A stretch of DNA of 64,000 nt from Flavobacteriaceae bacterium. GTDB lineage: Bacteria > Bacteroidota > Bacteroidia > Flavobacteriales > Flavobacteriaceae. Position 1 is the stretch's first letter. Every line of letters starts with the position of its first letter. Of the stretch, positions 40,134-49,388 are shown one piece after another. The stretch covers positions 62,001-126,000 of the forward strand of contig CANFHF010000002.1 of the NCBI GenBank assembly GCA_947446635.1, read 5' to 3'. Made by a program: the position numbers and the translations under genes. The notes under the pieces were generated by a model, which did not search any database, was not told the DNA's origin, and worked only from the letters and a program-made list of their open reading frames with translations.

Positions 40134-41711
40134 ATGAATATAACCAAATCAAATTTCATTTCTGAAACTAAAAAAATAGTTTTAAAAACTTACTCAAGTA
40201 AAAAACAAAAGTTATTTTATCTGGGTTTAGCGCTATTTTTATTGCTTTTAATAAAGTTTTTATTTGACTTCGGGCCGTTTTATACTACAGATATTGTTGA
40301 TTATTCAAGAATGGCGAAAGATGTTAGCAATGGTTTTTTTCCACATTCTCCATCTTTTTCTCCAGGCTATCCCTTTTTTATTGGCATAACTTCAAAATTA
40401 TTTTCAATGCATGAAAGTAAAAGTGTCTTTTTTTGGGTTTTTATTTTAATTTTTTCATCGATTATCTTTACCTATAACTTCATTAAATTAAACTATAAAA
40501 ATGAAAAAGTTACTATTAAAAAAATAGCCTTTATTAGTTTTATTTTTCTAAGTCATTGGGCAATTCTTAAGATTCTTATTTCAGCTCATGCCGACGCATT
40601 ATTTTTAGTCTTTTTATTAGTTTATTTTCATGGTCTTTTTTCATGGCTTCGTACATTTAACCTTAAATGGTTTGTTGTCACTACTCTTTTTGCGGGTTTA
40701 TGTATATGGGTAAAATACAATGGACTAATCCTTTTGCCTTTTTTAATTATTGCAAGTCTAATTTTCGGTAAAAATAGATTCAAACTATATATATTATGTT
40801 TTCCAATTATTACGGCACTTACAAGCTATTTTAGTTTCAAAGAAATCAACGGTACAGTAATCAAACATTTTCAAGGGACTGATTTTCTTGATAAATTAGA
40901 TTTTGGGTTGTACAATATTGACTTATTTTACTCTAATTTGGTGCTTTCGGGTAGGGTTTATTTTAGTATTTTTTTCACTAATTCAATTCAATTATTAATA
41001 CCTGATTGGTTGGCTTTAGTTTTTTTTATGGCATTACTGTTCCTGTTTTTTGGCTATTTTTTCTTTTCTAAAATTAATAATAAGATAGAAAATGCACTTT
41101 TGCTTTTTAGTTTTTTTTATTGGTTTTCATTTTTTATTCTATGTCAATATACTGCATACTCAGAAATTGATGCTAGAACGATGATGCCTTCAGTTTTAAG
41201 TTTTATTTTATGGTTTCTGCTTATTTTCAAATCATTAAAAAACCAGTATAAGTATCTAATTTCTTTTCTTGTAATTCTTAATTTAGCATATTCTTTTTAT
41301 TTTGTTACGGTATTGAATTTTGCAACTGACAAAAAAAATACCTTCAATTATATTTCTAATTTTAGTGACAGAAAGAGTGTAATTGAATTAAAAAAACTAC
41401 AGAAAATATACAATTTTAACGATAGAATATATACTAATGAAATTAGAAATGTTTTGTATGCGTTTGATTACTCAGGTATTAAAAGGTATCCCTCTCATAA
41501 GAAATTTGTTAATGGAAAATTTCAGGAGTTAAATAATCAGGAATACGATAAAATAAGACAAAAATTTTGTGATGACTTTTCGAGTACTACTAGCGCAGTA
41601 TTATTAATTGATTATGCAAAATCAAAAAAAAATGATAATTGTTTGTTAACCAAAAATTCTAAAATATATTATATAAACAGTGATGTTTTGATAATTAATA
41701 TTTGCAAATGA
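40134..41711 (+). CDS. Integral membrane GT39/ArnT-like glycosyltransferase
   Basis: A 525-residue, strongly hydrophobic protein with about ten predicted membrane segments and a short basic N-terminal tail. The first loop, GPFYTTDIVDYSRMAKDVSNGFFPHSPSFSPGYPFFIG, has the acidic-residue-plus-GYP pattern of GT-C enzymes (dolichyl-phosphate-mannose transferase/ArnT type), which use lipid-linked sugars in the periplasm. The upstream ArnC/GtrB-like transferase could provide that donor. Family assignment is moderate; a Wzy-type polymerase is the main alternative. Confidence 0.65.
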   Translation: MNITKSNFISETKKIVLKTYSSKKQKLFYLGLALFLLLLIKFLFDFGPFYTTDIVDYSRMAKDVSNGFFPHSPSFSPGYPFFIGITSKLFSMHESKSVFFWVFILIFSSIIFTYNFIKLNYKNEKVTIKKIAFISFIFLSHWAILKILISAHADALFLVFLLVYFHGLFSWLRTFNLKWFVVTTLFAGLCIWVKYNGLILLPFLIIASLIFGKNRFKLYILCFPIITALTSYFSFKEINGTVIKHFQGTDFLDKLDFGLYNIDLFYSNLVLSGRVYFSIFFTNSIQLLIPDWLALVFFMALLFLFFGYFFFSKINNKIENALLLFSFFYWFSFFILCQYTAYSEIDARTMMPSVLSFILWFLLIFKSLKNQYKYLISFLVILNLAYSFYFVTVLNFATDKKNTFNYISNFSDRKSVIELKKLQKIYNFNDRIYTNEIRNVLYAFDYSGIKRYPSHKKFVNGKFQELNNQEYDKIRQKFCDDFSSTTSAVLLIDYAKSKKNDNCLLTKNSKIYYINSDVLIINICK

Positions 41712-41723
41712 AATTGATATATT

Positions 41724-41846
41724 ATGGTGTCAATCAAAAATAATTTATTAGGTACATTTGAACCAAATTTAAAAAAAATGCAAAGTCACAACACTACTTG
41801 GACTGAGGAGATGAAATCAAATAATTTCGTATGGTCGGTAAATTAG
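41724..41846 (+). CDS. Possible 40-residue small protein, function unknown
   Basis: An ATG at 41724 opens 40 codons (starting MVSIKNNLLGTFEPNLKKMQ), ending at TAG 41844-41846, just before cysQ. I recognise no domain. It could be a small protein, a leader peptide or a remnant. There is no Shine-Dalgarno, but that is normal in this genome. Confidence 0.2.
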   Translation: MVSIKNNLLGTFEPNLKKMQSHNTTWTEEMKSNNFVWSVN

Positions 41847-41855
41847 TAATGAAAT

Positions 41856-42653
41856 ATGGATAATTATATCATTGCGATCGAAGCTTCTATTGCTGCTGGA
41901 AAAGTGATTATGGGAATATATGAAAAAGATTTTCAAATCGATTTCAAGAGCGACAATTCTCCATTGACTGAGGCAGATACTGCCGCCAATACTATAATTA
42001 TGGACTATCTTAAAAAGACAAATATTCCCATAATTAGTGAAGAGAATAAACAAATTCCTTATGCAATTAGAAAAGAATGGACTTCTTATTGGATAGTAGA
42101 CCCTTTAGATGGAACCAAGGAATTTGTTAAGAAAAACGGAGAGTTTACAGTAAATATAGCATTGGTTAAAAATGGCCTACCTGAATTTGGAGTTATTTAT
42201 GTTCCTGCGACAGGAGTGCTTTATTTTGGACATGTAACTAAGCAAAAAGCTTATCGAATTACGATAGACCATGTTAATTATGATATTTCAGATATATTGA
42301 AAACTGCATCAGAAATAAGGCCTCAAAATAATTCCAATACAAGTAGGGTGGTTGGAAGTAGATCGCATATGAATCAGGATACATTAGATTTTGTTGAAAG
42401 TCTGAGAAAAAAAAGCCAAAAGGAAATTGAAATGGTTTCTAAAGGTAGTTCCTTAAAATTTTGCTTGGTTGCGGAGGGAAGTGCGGATGTTTATCCAAGA
42501 TTTGCACCCACAATGGAATGGGATACTGCAGCAGGACAGGCAATTTGCATGGCTGCGGGTCTTAAGGTTGTCGATAATGGCACCAATTTGGAAATGCAAT
42601 ACAACAAAGAAAATTTACTAAATGATTATTTTTTAGTTTCAAATGATGGTTAG
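41856..42653 (+). CDS. cysQ: 3'(2'),5'-bisphosphate nucleotidase CysQ
   Basis: A 265-residue member of the Li-sensitive inositol-monophosphatase-like family. Metal-binding motifs are SDNSPLTEADTAAN, ISEENK, DPLDGTKEFVKKNGEFTVNIAL (about residues 80-101) and the C-terminal EWDTAAGQAICMAAG. CysQ hydrolyses PAP, the by-product of PAPS-dependent sulfotransferases, relieving product inhibition. It is followed after 55 bases by cysC and then by sulfotransferase genes, so here it probably serves glycan sulfation rather than cysteine synthesis. Confidence 0.93.
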   Translation: MDNYIIAIEASIAAGKVIMGIYEKDFQIDFKSDNSPLTEADTAANTIIMDYLKKTNIPIISEENKQIPYAIRKEWTSYWIVDPLDGTKEFVKKNGEFTVNIALVKNGLPEFGVIYVPATGVLYFGHVTKQKAYRITIDHVNYDISDILKTASEIRPQNNSNTSRVVGSRSHMNQDTLDFVESLRKKSQKEIEMVSKGSSLKFCLVAEGSADVYPRFAPTMEWDTAAGQAICMAAGLKVVDNGTNLEMQYNKENLLNDYFLVSNDG

Positions 42654-42708
42654 AAACGCAAATTAGTTTTTTAAGAATTCGATTTAGTTAAATAAAAAAA
42701 AATAGTTT

Positions 42709-43305
42709 ATGAGCAATATTTTTGAAGAGTATTTTTCAATAACACGGGAGATGCGAAACAAAAGAAATAATCACTCCTCTTTTGTGTTTTGGTTTACAGG
42801 TCTCTCGGGTTCAGGAAAGTCTACTATTGCGAACAAGCTTGAGGAAACCTTGTATGAAAATAATTTTCAAACCTATACTTTAGATGGTGACAATATACGA
42901 GGAGGAATTAACAAAGGACTTAGTTTTACGCCAGAAGATAGACAAGAGAATTTGAGACGTATTGGAGAAATTGCCAAAATCTTTGTAGATGCTGGTGTAG
43001 TAACCATAGCTTCTTTTGTATCCCCATTAGAAATAGATAGGAAATTAGTTCGAGATATTGTTGGGAAAGTTGATTTTGTAGAAATATTTGTAGACACTTC
43101 ACTAGAAGAATGTGAACGTAGAGACGTAAAAGGCTTGTATAAAAAAGCAAGAGCAGGTGAAATTAAGAACTTTACTGGTATAGATTCTCCCTACGAAAAT
43201 CCTGTAAATCCAGACATAATAATAAAAACTGAAATAGAAACCGAAGAAGAAGCGGTACAAAAAATAATGCTATTTGTAAAAGACAAACTGAAATTGAAGA
43301 AATAA
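42709..43305 (+). CDS. cysC: Adenylyl-sulfate kinase
   Basis: A 198-residue stand-alone APS kinase. It has the P-loop GLSGSGKST (about 31-39), LDGDNIRGGINKGLSFTPEDRQENLRRIGEIAKIF, SFVSPLEIDRKLVR, and DVKGLYKKARAGEIKNFTGIDSPYENP near the end. It phosphorylates APS to PAPS, the universal sulfuryl donor. No ATP sulfurylase is present in this window, so APS must come from elsewhere. It lies between cysQ and the first sulfotransferase. Confidence 0.96.
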   Translation: MSNIFEEYFSITREMRNKRNNHSSFVFWFTGLSGSGKSTIANKLEETLYENNFQTYTLDGDNIRGGINKGLSFTPEDRQENLRRIGEIAKIFVDAGVVTIASFVSPLEIDRKLVRDIVGKVDFVEIFVDTSLEECERRDVKGLYKKARAGEIKNFTGIDSPYENPVNPDIIIKTEIETEEEAVQKIMLFVKDKLKLKK

Positions 43306-43341
43306 TCATAAATTTAAAGAATAATTTATAAAAAACTGAAA

Positions 43342-44076
43342 TTGAAACTAATAGTTAAATTAAAAAAACGGATAAAAATTGAAATTAAAAAAAAATGGGT
43401 TCAGTTTTTAAATTATATAAAATGTACATATATTAAAATTAGTATTATAAATAAAACGAAGTATTTTTGTATAGGTAGAAACAAAACAGGAACAACTTCT
43501 TTGTATAAAGCATTTGAAGAATTGGGGTTTGTAGTAGGCTATCAAAGAGAAGCAGAATTACTAATGGAAGCCTATTTTGAGAAAAATTATAAGCGTATAA
43601 TTAAATATTGTAAAACAGCTGAAGTTTTTCAAGATTTTCCATTCAGCTTCCCGGATACCTATAAAATTCTAGATAAAGAATTTCCTAACAGTAAATTTAT
43701 TTTAACGGTTAGAGATAGTTCTGACCAATGGTATACTTCAATTACAAAATTTCACGCCAAAATTTTCGGAAACGGTTATATTCCTAATTGGGATGATTTA
43801 AAGAATGCAGAGTATGTTTATAAGGGGTGGATCTATAATAATTTCATTAATAATTATGGATTGACAGAAAAGGATAATCCTTATGAAAAGGAAGTTTTAA
43901 TTGCTCATTATGAAAAGCATAATCAGGATATAATAAATTATTTCGAAGGAAGACCTGACGATTTGTTGATCATTAATTTGTCAGAAAAAGACTCTTATCT
44001 TAAATTTTGTAATTTCATAGGCGTAGTTCCAAAAAGAAAAACTTTTCCATGGGAAAATAAAACAGCTGAAATATAA
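43342..44076 (+). CDS. Sulfotransferase family protein 1
   Basis: A 244-residue protein from a TTG start; no in-frame ATG lies before the conserved core. The 5'-PSB loop IGRNKTGTTSLYKAFEELG (about 46-64) binds the 5'-phosphosulfate of PAPS. FILTVRDSSDQWYTSITKF (about 118-136) matches the 3'-phosphate-binding region. It should transfer sulfate to a sugar acceptor in the cytoplasm. It directly follows cysC and overlaps nothing; the aminotransferase begins 2 bases after its stop. Confidence 0.8.
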   Translation: MKLIVKLKKRIKIEIKKKWVQFLNYIKCTYIKISIINKTKYFCIGRNKTGTTSLYKAFEELGFVVGYQREAELLMEAYFEKNYKRIIKYCKTAEVFQDFPFSFPDTYKILDKEFPNSKFILTVRDSSDQWYTSITKFHAKIFGNGYIPNWDDLKNAEYVYKGWIYNNFINNYGLTEKDNPYEKEVLIAHYEKHNQDIINYFEGRPDDLLIINLSEKDSYLKFCNFIGVVPKRKTFPWENKTAEI

Positions 44077-44078
44077 TA

Positions 44079-45161
44079 ATGAATAAAACAGAACAAATAA
44101 ATGTAACCCAAACTTTTTTTCCGCCATTGGAAGAATACCAATTGCAACTTGAAAGAATTTGGAAAAATAAATGGCTCACCAATCGAGGCCAGCTATTATT
44201 GGAATTGGAAGAAAAGCTTAAAAACTATCTTTTTGTTTCCAATATCATCATTATGAATAATGGAACCATTCCTATTCAAATTGCTTTAAAATTATTGGGT
44301 AAAGGAGGCGAAATTATTACGACTCCTTTTAGTTATGTGGCTACCACGGCTGCTATTGTTTGGGAAAATTGCACTCCTGTTTTTGTTGACATTCATCCTG
44401 AATGTTTAACGATAGACGAAACTAAAATTGAAGCTGCCATTACCGAAAAAACGACATGTATCTTAGCTACCCATGTTTTTGGGAATCCTTGTAATATTGA
44501 AGCCATAGAAACTATTGCCAAAAAGCACCATCTTAAAGTGATTTATGATGCTGCTCATTGTTTTGGGGTACAATACAAAGGAAAAAGTATTTTTGAATAT
44601 GGAGATGTAAGTACGTGTAGCTTTCATGCCACTAAATTGTTTCACACCGGAGAAGGTGGGGCTATTTTTTGTAAAGATGAGGAATTACTGCATAAATTTT
44701 TTTACAGCCATAATTTTGGACATAACGGACCATTAGATTTTTATGGATTGGGTATTAATGGCAAGATTAGTGAGTTGCAAGCAGCAATGGGATTAGCCGT
44801 ATTACCTCACATGTCTCACATATTGGAAGAAAGAAAAAAAGTAGTGGATTTTTATAATGAAAATTTAGATTTTTCAAAAATTCAAAAACTTAGTATTAGA
44901 AATGAAACCAAATGGAATTATAGTTATTATCCTATCGTTTTTGAATCGGAGCAAATTTTAGTCGAGGTACAAAGAAAACTGAACGAGAATCAAATTTTCC
45001 CAAGAAGGTATTTTTATCCTTCTTTGAATACAATAGATTATGTAAATGGAAGTTCTATACCAGTTTCGGAAAATATAGCTTCTAAAATTGTTTGTCTTCC
45101 ATTGTATGTAGGACTAAGAAAGGAAGAGTTAGTAAAAATTGTGGAAATTATTAACCAGTAA
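44079..45161 (+). CDS. DegT-family sugar aminotransferase, VioA-like
   Basis: A 360-residue DegT/DnrJ/EryC1/StrS enzyme. It has WLTNRGQLLLELEEKL, IIMNNGTIPIQIALKLL, TTPFSYVATTAAIVWENC, YDAAHCFGVQYKGKS and the PLP-binding Lys in SFHATKLFHTGEGGAIF (about 186). This pattern resembles VioA/FdtB-type enzymes acting on dTDP-4-keto- or 3-keto-6-deoxyhexoses, giving products such as dTDP-Qui4N. It differs from the WecE-like enzyme at 38977, so two amino sugars may be made from one RfbB product. Confidence 0.82.
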   Translation: MNKTEQINVTQTFFPPLEEYQLQLERIWKNKWLTNRGQLLLELEEKLKNYLFVSNIIIMNNGTIPIQIALKLLGKGGEIITTPFSYVATTAAIVWENCTPVFVDIHPECLTIDETKIEAAITEKTTCILATHVFGNPCNIEAIETIAKKHHLKVIYDAAHCFGVQYKGKSIFEYGDVSTCSFHATKLFHTGEGGAIFCKDEELLHKFFYSHNFGHNGPLDFYGLGINGKISELQAAMGLAVLPHMSHILEERKKVVDFYNENLDFSKIQKLSIRNETKWNYSYYPIVFESEQILVEVQRKLNENQIFPRRYFYPSLNTIDYVNGSSIPVSENIASKIVCLPLYVGLRKEELVKIVEIINQ

Positions 45162-45180
45162 ATCTCTAATTATTAGACTC

Positions 45181-45212
45181 AAAGACTTTTTTTAATGTGT
45201 GAAAAAGTCTTT
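45181..45212 (+). other. Stem-loop between the aminotransferase and decarboxylase genes
   Basis: AAAGACTTTTT pairs perfectly with AAAAAGTCTTT (11 bp, 10-base loop). The T-run is inside the stem and none follows it, so this may be an intra-operon attenuator or mRNA-stabilising element. Confidence 0.45.
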
Positions 45213-45251
45213 ATAGAGTTTTAGGATTAAAAAACTAATAAAAAAATTATT

Positions 45252-46517
45252 ATGATTTTAAATAATATAAAAAAAGACAATCAATTCAGACCTTCCTATG
45301 AATTGATAAATAAACTGGCAAAAATACATGGTAGTTCATTTTATCTATTTAATAAAATGACATTTATTAATAACTTATTACAAGTAAAATCTGCATTTAA
45401 TCAATATTATTCAAATATTCAAATAGGCTATTCATTTAAAACAAATTACTTACCAGTGGCATGTAAAATCGCAAAAGATAATGGTGTCTTTGCTGAAGTT
45501 GTTTCTGGAATGGAATATGATTTAGCATTAAAAATAGGCTATGTAGGGGAGCGAATTATTTTTAATGGGCCTTTAAAAGAGAAATCAGAATTAATTAAAG
45601 CATTTGAACAGGGTTCCTACATTCATTTTGATTCCTATTCTGAAATTGAAATTTTAAAAAAGTATTTAAATGAAAATCCTACAAAAGAAGTTAAATGTGC
45701 TTTAAGGTGTAATTTTGATATTAATGAAAGTAAAAGATCTAGATTTGGTTTTGATGTAGAAAGTGGCGAAGTAGAGGCTGTTTATAAAGAACTTTTTGAA
45801 ATAAAAGGATGTATTCCAGTTGGGATTCATTGTCATTTTTCTACAAAACATAGAAGCCTATTTTCTTATAGATTAAGAACTAAAAAAATTATTGACTTAT
45901 CTAAAAAAATATTTAAAGAAAGACTACTTGAGTATATTGATATAGGTGGTGGTTTTTTTGGGGAAATGGAAGAAAATATAAAAGCTTTATTTCCATTCCA
46001 TATACCAACTATTTTTGAGTATGGAAAAGAAATAGGAGAGTTAATGAAAAGTGAATTTCCATACCAAAATGTTAAACTAATTCTTGAACCTGGAGTTTCA
46101 ATTATAGCCAATACAAAATGTTTTATATGTCAGGTGTCATCAATAAAAAATATTGCTGATAAACCAGTTGTGATTTTGTCTGGCGGATTGCATAATATAA
46201 GGCCTACTGGAACACATTCAAGTATACCCTTTATTGTATTGTCATCAGGAGCAGTTAACAATGTTCAAAATGCAGTAATAGGCGGCTATACATGTATGGA
46301 AACGGATATAATTAGTGAGTCCTATAGTGGTAATATGGAGAAAGGCGATTATCTACTTTTTGATAATATGGGAGCATACAATATTGTATTTAAACCCCCT
46401 TTTATTAAAGAAGCTCCTCCTATAATAATGTTTGAGGAGAATGATTCTGAAGTATCGTTTATTTTAGTAAGAAGACGTGAAACACTAGATGATATTTTTT
46501 CATCATATATTTTTTAA
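45252..46517 (+). CDS. PLP-dependent decarboxylase, alanine-racemase fold (LysA/NspC-like)
   Basis: A 421-residue fold-type III enzyme. It has the PLP Lys in YSFKTNYLP (about 63), CALRCNFDI, GIHCHFS, the glycine-rich phosphate loop IDIGGGFFGEM, LEPGVSIIA, and the C-terminal CMETDII that aligns with the catalytic Cys motif of diaminopimelate/ornithine decarboxylases. Enzymes of this group decarboxylate D- or L-amino acids. Inside a glycan locus next to an ATP-grasp ligase, it may supply an amine or amino acid for decoration. The substrate is unknown, and an ordinary LysA role seems unlikely here. Confidence 0.78.
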   Translation: MILNNIKKDNQFRPSYELINKLAKIHGSSFYLFNKMTFINNLLQVKSAFNQYYSNIQIGYSFKTNYLPVACKIAKDNGVFAEVVSGMEYDLALKIGYVGERIIFNGPLKEKSELIKAFEQGSYIHFDSYSEIEILKKYLNENPTKEVKCALRCNFDINESKRSRFGFDVESGEVEAVYKELFEIKGCIPVGIHCHFSTKHRSLFSYRLRTKKIIDLSKKIFKERLLEYIDIGGGFFGEMEENIKALFPFHIPTIFEYGKEIGELMKSEFPYQNVKLILEPGVSIIANTKCFICQVSSIKNIADKPVVILSGGLHNIRPTGTHSSIPFIVLSSGAVNNVQNAVIGGYTCMETDIISESYSGNMEKGDYLLFDNMGAYNIVFKPPFIKEAPPIIMFEENDSEVSFILVRRRETLDDIFSSYIF

Positions 46518-46527
46518 ATTATTTCAG

Positions 46528-47514
46528 ATGAAAAATGTAAATAGAACAACATCATTTAAAAAAAATGAAGAAGTTGAAAAGTTATTAGGATTATTAGACA
46601 AATATTTATCAAATGTTGAGGATGAATTAACCAATACTATTTCATCTTCAATACATCCTCCAATATTTGTTTTTGGGTGTGCTAGAAGCGGAACAACGGT
46701 CCTTCATCAATACTTGATAAATAATATAAAATCTATTTATCCATCTAACTTTATTTCTAGATTTTTTTATGCACCATATTTAGGAGGCATTTTTTATAAG
46801 CTTTTTACACAACTTGATACTAAAGGTGAGTTATTAGGGAATTATAATAATAGTAGTATAGAAAGTACTTATACATCAGATTTAGGAAAAACCAAAGGAA
46901 TTTTATCTCCAAATGAGTTTTGGTATTTTTGGAGAAAACATTTTCCAATAAATATAAAAGGTACAATAGATGTTGATAAAATAAATAAAAGTGAAGCAAT
47001 AAGATTTAGAAATAGAATTTACGCTATTCAAAATTTATTTGAGGGTCCTTTTATTTCAAAAGGAATGATAGCCAATAATTGTATAGATTATTTATCGGAA
47101 TTATTTCCGAATGCAATATTTGTTTATATAAAGCGCAATTTGTATTCTAATTCAAAATCGCTATATAAAGCAAGAAAAGACTTTTTTGGAACTACAGACG
47201 AATGGTATTCTTTTTATCCTAAAGAGCCACTTTTTTATGAAAATTTATCATCTGAGGAACAAGTTGTTCTTCAAGTCATTGACACGAATCATGAAATCGA
47301 AAGTTCTTTGGCAAATATTCATAATGGAAGAGTTGTAAAATTAGAATATGAATCATTTTGTGAGAATCCAAAAATAATCTTGCAAAAATTAAATTCTTTA
47401 GATTCTTCAATTATAATTAGTGATAATTCAGAGCCAACTAAGTTTAGTTTTTCTGATAAAGATTCTAACGAAACAATAAAGTCGATAATTAAAACTATAA
47501 ATATTAAAAAATGA
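46528..47514 (+). CDS. Sulfotransferase family protein 2
   Basis: A 328-residue protein from the ATG at 46528; the upstream TTG at 46489 overlaps the end of the decarboxylase gene and adds no conserved sequence. The PAPS-binding loop FVFGCARSGTTVLHQYL is at about residues 47-63, and NAIFVYIKRNLYSNSKSLYKAR gives the 3'-phosphate-binding Arg/Ser region. It is unrelated in detail to the 43342 protein, so two different sulfation positions are likely. Its stop overlaps the next ATG by 4 bases. Confidence 0.82.
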   Translation: MKNVNRTTSFKKNEEVEKLLGLLDKYLSNVEDELTNTISSSIHPPIFVFGCARSGTTVLHQYLINNIKSIYPSNFISRFFYAPYLGGIFYKLFTQLDTKGELLGNYNNSSIESTYTSDLGKTKGILSPNEFWYFWRKHFPINIKGTIDVDKINKSEAIRFRNRIYAIQNLFEGPFISKGMIANNCIDYLSELFPNAIFVYIKRNLYSNSKSLYKARKDFFGTTDEWYSFYPKEPLFYENLSSEEQVVLQVIDTNHEIESSLANIHNGRVVKLEYESFCENPKIILQKLNSLDSSIIISDNSEPTKFSFSDKDSNETIKSIIKTINIKK

Positions 47515-48521
47515 ACGTTTTATTAACTTGCGCGGGTAGAAGAAACTATTTGGTTGACTATTTTAAAGAAGCTTTAAATGGTGAAGGTGAGGTATATGTT
47601 TTAAATTCAAACACTGATAGCGCTTCAATGATAGCTGCAGATGAAGCAATTGAAGCACCATTTTTGTATGCTCCTAATTATATTAATTTCGTTTTAGATG
47701 TTTGTACTAAATATGATATTAAATTAGTAGTGTCATTGTTTGATATTGAATTGCCAATTTTATCTAGACAAAAAAAAATGTTTGAATCTAAAGGGATATT
47801 ATTAGCGGTTTCTGATGAAGAAGTAATACGAATTTGTAATGATAAACTACTTACCATAGATTATTTAAATAAAATGAAGTTGCCAACACTATATACAACA
47901 ACAAATCTTAACGATGCTATTGAGGCTATTATTAATATGAAGGCCTCTTATCCATTGTTTATTAAGCCTAGATGGGGGATGGGGTCAATAGCTATTCAGA
48001 TGGTTGAAAATGAAGAGGAGTTACGTTTTTTTTATAATAAAATAAGAAAAGATATAGATAAATCATATATAAAACATTATGATTCTATAATTGTTGAAGA
48101 GAGTATTATTATTCAAGAAAGGGCTAAAGGACAAGAATATGGTTTAGATATTATAAATGATATGAAAGGAAATTATATAACAACATTTGTGAAGATGAAA
48201 ATTGAAATGCGCTCGGGCGAAACGGATGTTGCAATGACTGTTGATAATAAAGCATTATATGACTTAGGAGCAATGATTGGGAAAGACCTAAAACATATAG
48301 GGAATTTAGATGTAGATGTGTTTTGGGACGGATCAAAAGCAGTGGTGCTCGAAATGAATGCTAGATTTGGTGGAGGTTATCCATTTTCACACTTAGCAGG
48401 AGCTAATATTCCAAAAGCATACATTTCTTGGGCAAAAAATGAAGTTCCCGAAGTATCTAATTTTGTAATTAATACGGGTGTTAAAAGTTTAAAAGGGATA
48501 AAAATGTTATTATTTAAATAA
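47511..48521 (+). CDS. ATP-grasp domain ligase
   Basis: A 336-residue protein with a CarB-like pre-ATP-grasp domain (MNVLLTCAGRRNYLVDYF) and an ATP-grasp core. The core shows FIKPRWGMGSIAI (lysine of the ATP site), VEESIIIQERAKGQEYGLDII, and the metal-binding VLEMNARFGGGYPFSHLAGA. ATP-grasp enzymes couple ATP hydrolysis to amide bond formation via an acyl phosphate. Translational coupling with the sulfotransferase (ATGA overlap) places it in glycan modification, possibly joining an amino acid to an amino sugar. Confidence 0.82.
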   Translation: MNVLLTCAGRRNYLVDYFKEALNGEGEVYVLNSNTDSASMIAADEAIEAPFLYAPNYINFVLDVCTKYDIKLVVSLFDIELPILSRQKKMFESKGILLAVSDEEVIRICNDKLLTIDYLNKMKLPTLYTTTNLNDAIEAIINMKASYPLFIKPRWGMGSIAIQMVENEEELRFFYNKIRKDIDKSYIKHYDSIIVEESIIIQERAKGQEYGLDIINDMKGNYITTFVKMKIEMRSGETDVAMTVDNKALYDLGAMIGKDLKHIGNLDVDVFWDGSKAVVLEMNARFGGGYPFSHLAGANIPKAYISWAKNEVPEVSNFVINTGVKSLKGIKMLLFK

Positions 48522-48597
48522 AAAAGCAATGGTTTTTAATGTAATCCAAGTAATCATGAACTCTTTTTTGATTTAAACTATATTACCAACTATATAA

Positions 48598-49065
48598 ATG
48601 AAATATAATTTGATGCAAATTAACTCGCCAATTATTCCTTTAGTCTTAATTTCTTGCACTACCTATAACCATGCACCTTATATCAGGAAGTGTTTAGAGG
48701 TTTTTTTGATGCAAAAGACTACTTTCCCAATTCAAGTAATAATTCACGATGATTGTTCAACTGATGGAACTAAAGAAATTATCGAAGAATATGCTGCAAA
48801 GTATCCTGATATAATTTTCCCCATGTTTCAAACCGAAAATCAATATTCTAAGGGGATTCGCGGCTTAATGGCTCGATTCAATTTCCCTAGATGCGGGGGG
48901 AAATATATTGCTCTTTGCGAAGGCGATGATTATTGGACGGATTCCAGTAAATTAGAAAAACAAGTAGATTTTTTAGAGGCAAATTCGGATTATGTTGGAT
49001 GTTTTCATAAAATAAAAGCATTATTGGGGAAGAATCTTTTTAAAAATCAGTATCGATTTAATTGA
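48598..49065 (+). pseudogene. Truncated GT2 glycosyltransferase (N-terminal fragment)
   Basis: 155 codons encode only the N-terminal GT2 domain (LVLISCTTYNHAPYIRKCLE, HDDCSTDGTKEIIEEYA, CEGDDYWTDSSKLEKQ). The paralogue at 51693 has 333 residues. Its sequence follows the paralogue up to CFHK, then turns into an unrelated tail ending at TGA 49063-49065. Its DNA is similar to the later copy over at least 360 bases without gaps. A decayed C-terminal remnant follows in another frame. It is probably nonfunctional. Confidence 0.8.
48652..49011 (+). repeat. Diverged direct repeat, left copy (GT2 N-terminal segment)
   Basis: A 360-base segment aligning without gaps to 51729-52088. The longest near-identical part is around TTTCAAACCGAAAATCAATA. 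The two copies bracket the wzm-wzt exporter genes and point the same way. Confidence 0.75.
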
Positions 49066-49174
49066 AGATTTCGAAAAAATGGTAAGATTGGAAGATAAAT
49101 CATTTTTCAGGAAGAAAATAAATTCAACTAAAATTATGATATTTAAATTTAGTTGTAAAATTTACAAAAACTAA
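49052..49174 (+). pseudogene. Decayed C-terminal remnant of a glycosyltransferase
   Basis: In the frame starting at 49052 there are 40 codons (ISIDL-type start, ...MVRLEDKSFFRKK...CKIYKN) ending at TAA 49172-49174. They align without gaps to the remnant at 60714-60836. Neither has a start codon of its own or a complete domain. The remnant probably came from a gene that recombined into the truncated GT2 just upstream. The remaining bases to 49388 hold nothing recognisable. Confidence 0.55.
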
Positions 49175-49388
49175 AACGTCATCAACAATGCCTTCAAATT
49201 TTGCAAGTAATTTATATTTTGAGATGCCAATGACAAGGCTAAGGGATAATAAAAAACTATTTATACAATAAAATTGAACATAAAAAATAACTAAACTATA
49301 CCATACTTTTTACTTTATGGGATTTTGATTCTTTATAAGAAATTAAAATTTTTTTCAGGATCGTAAGTTTTAAATAAATATAACACAA

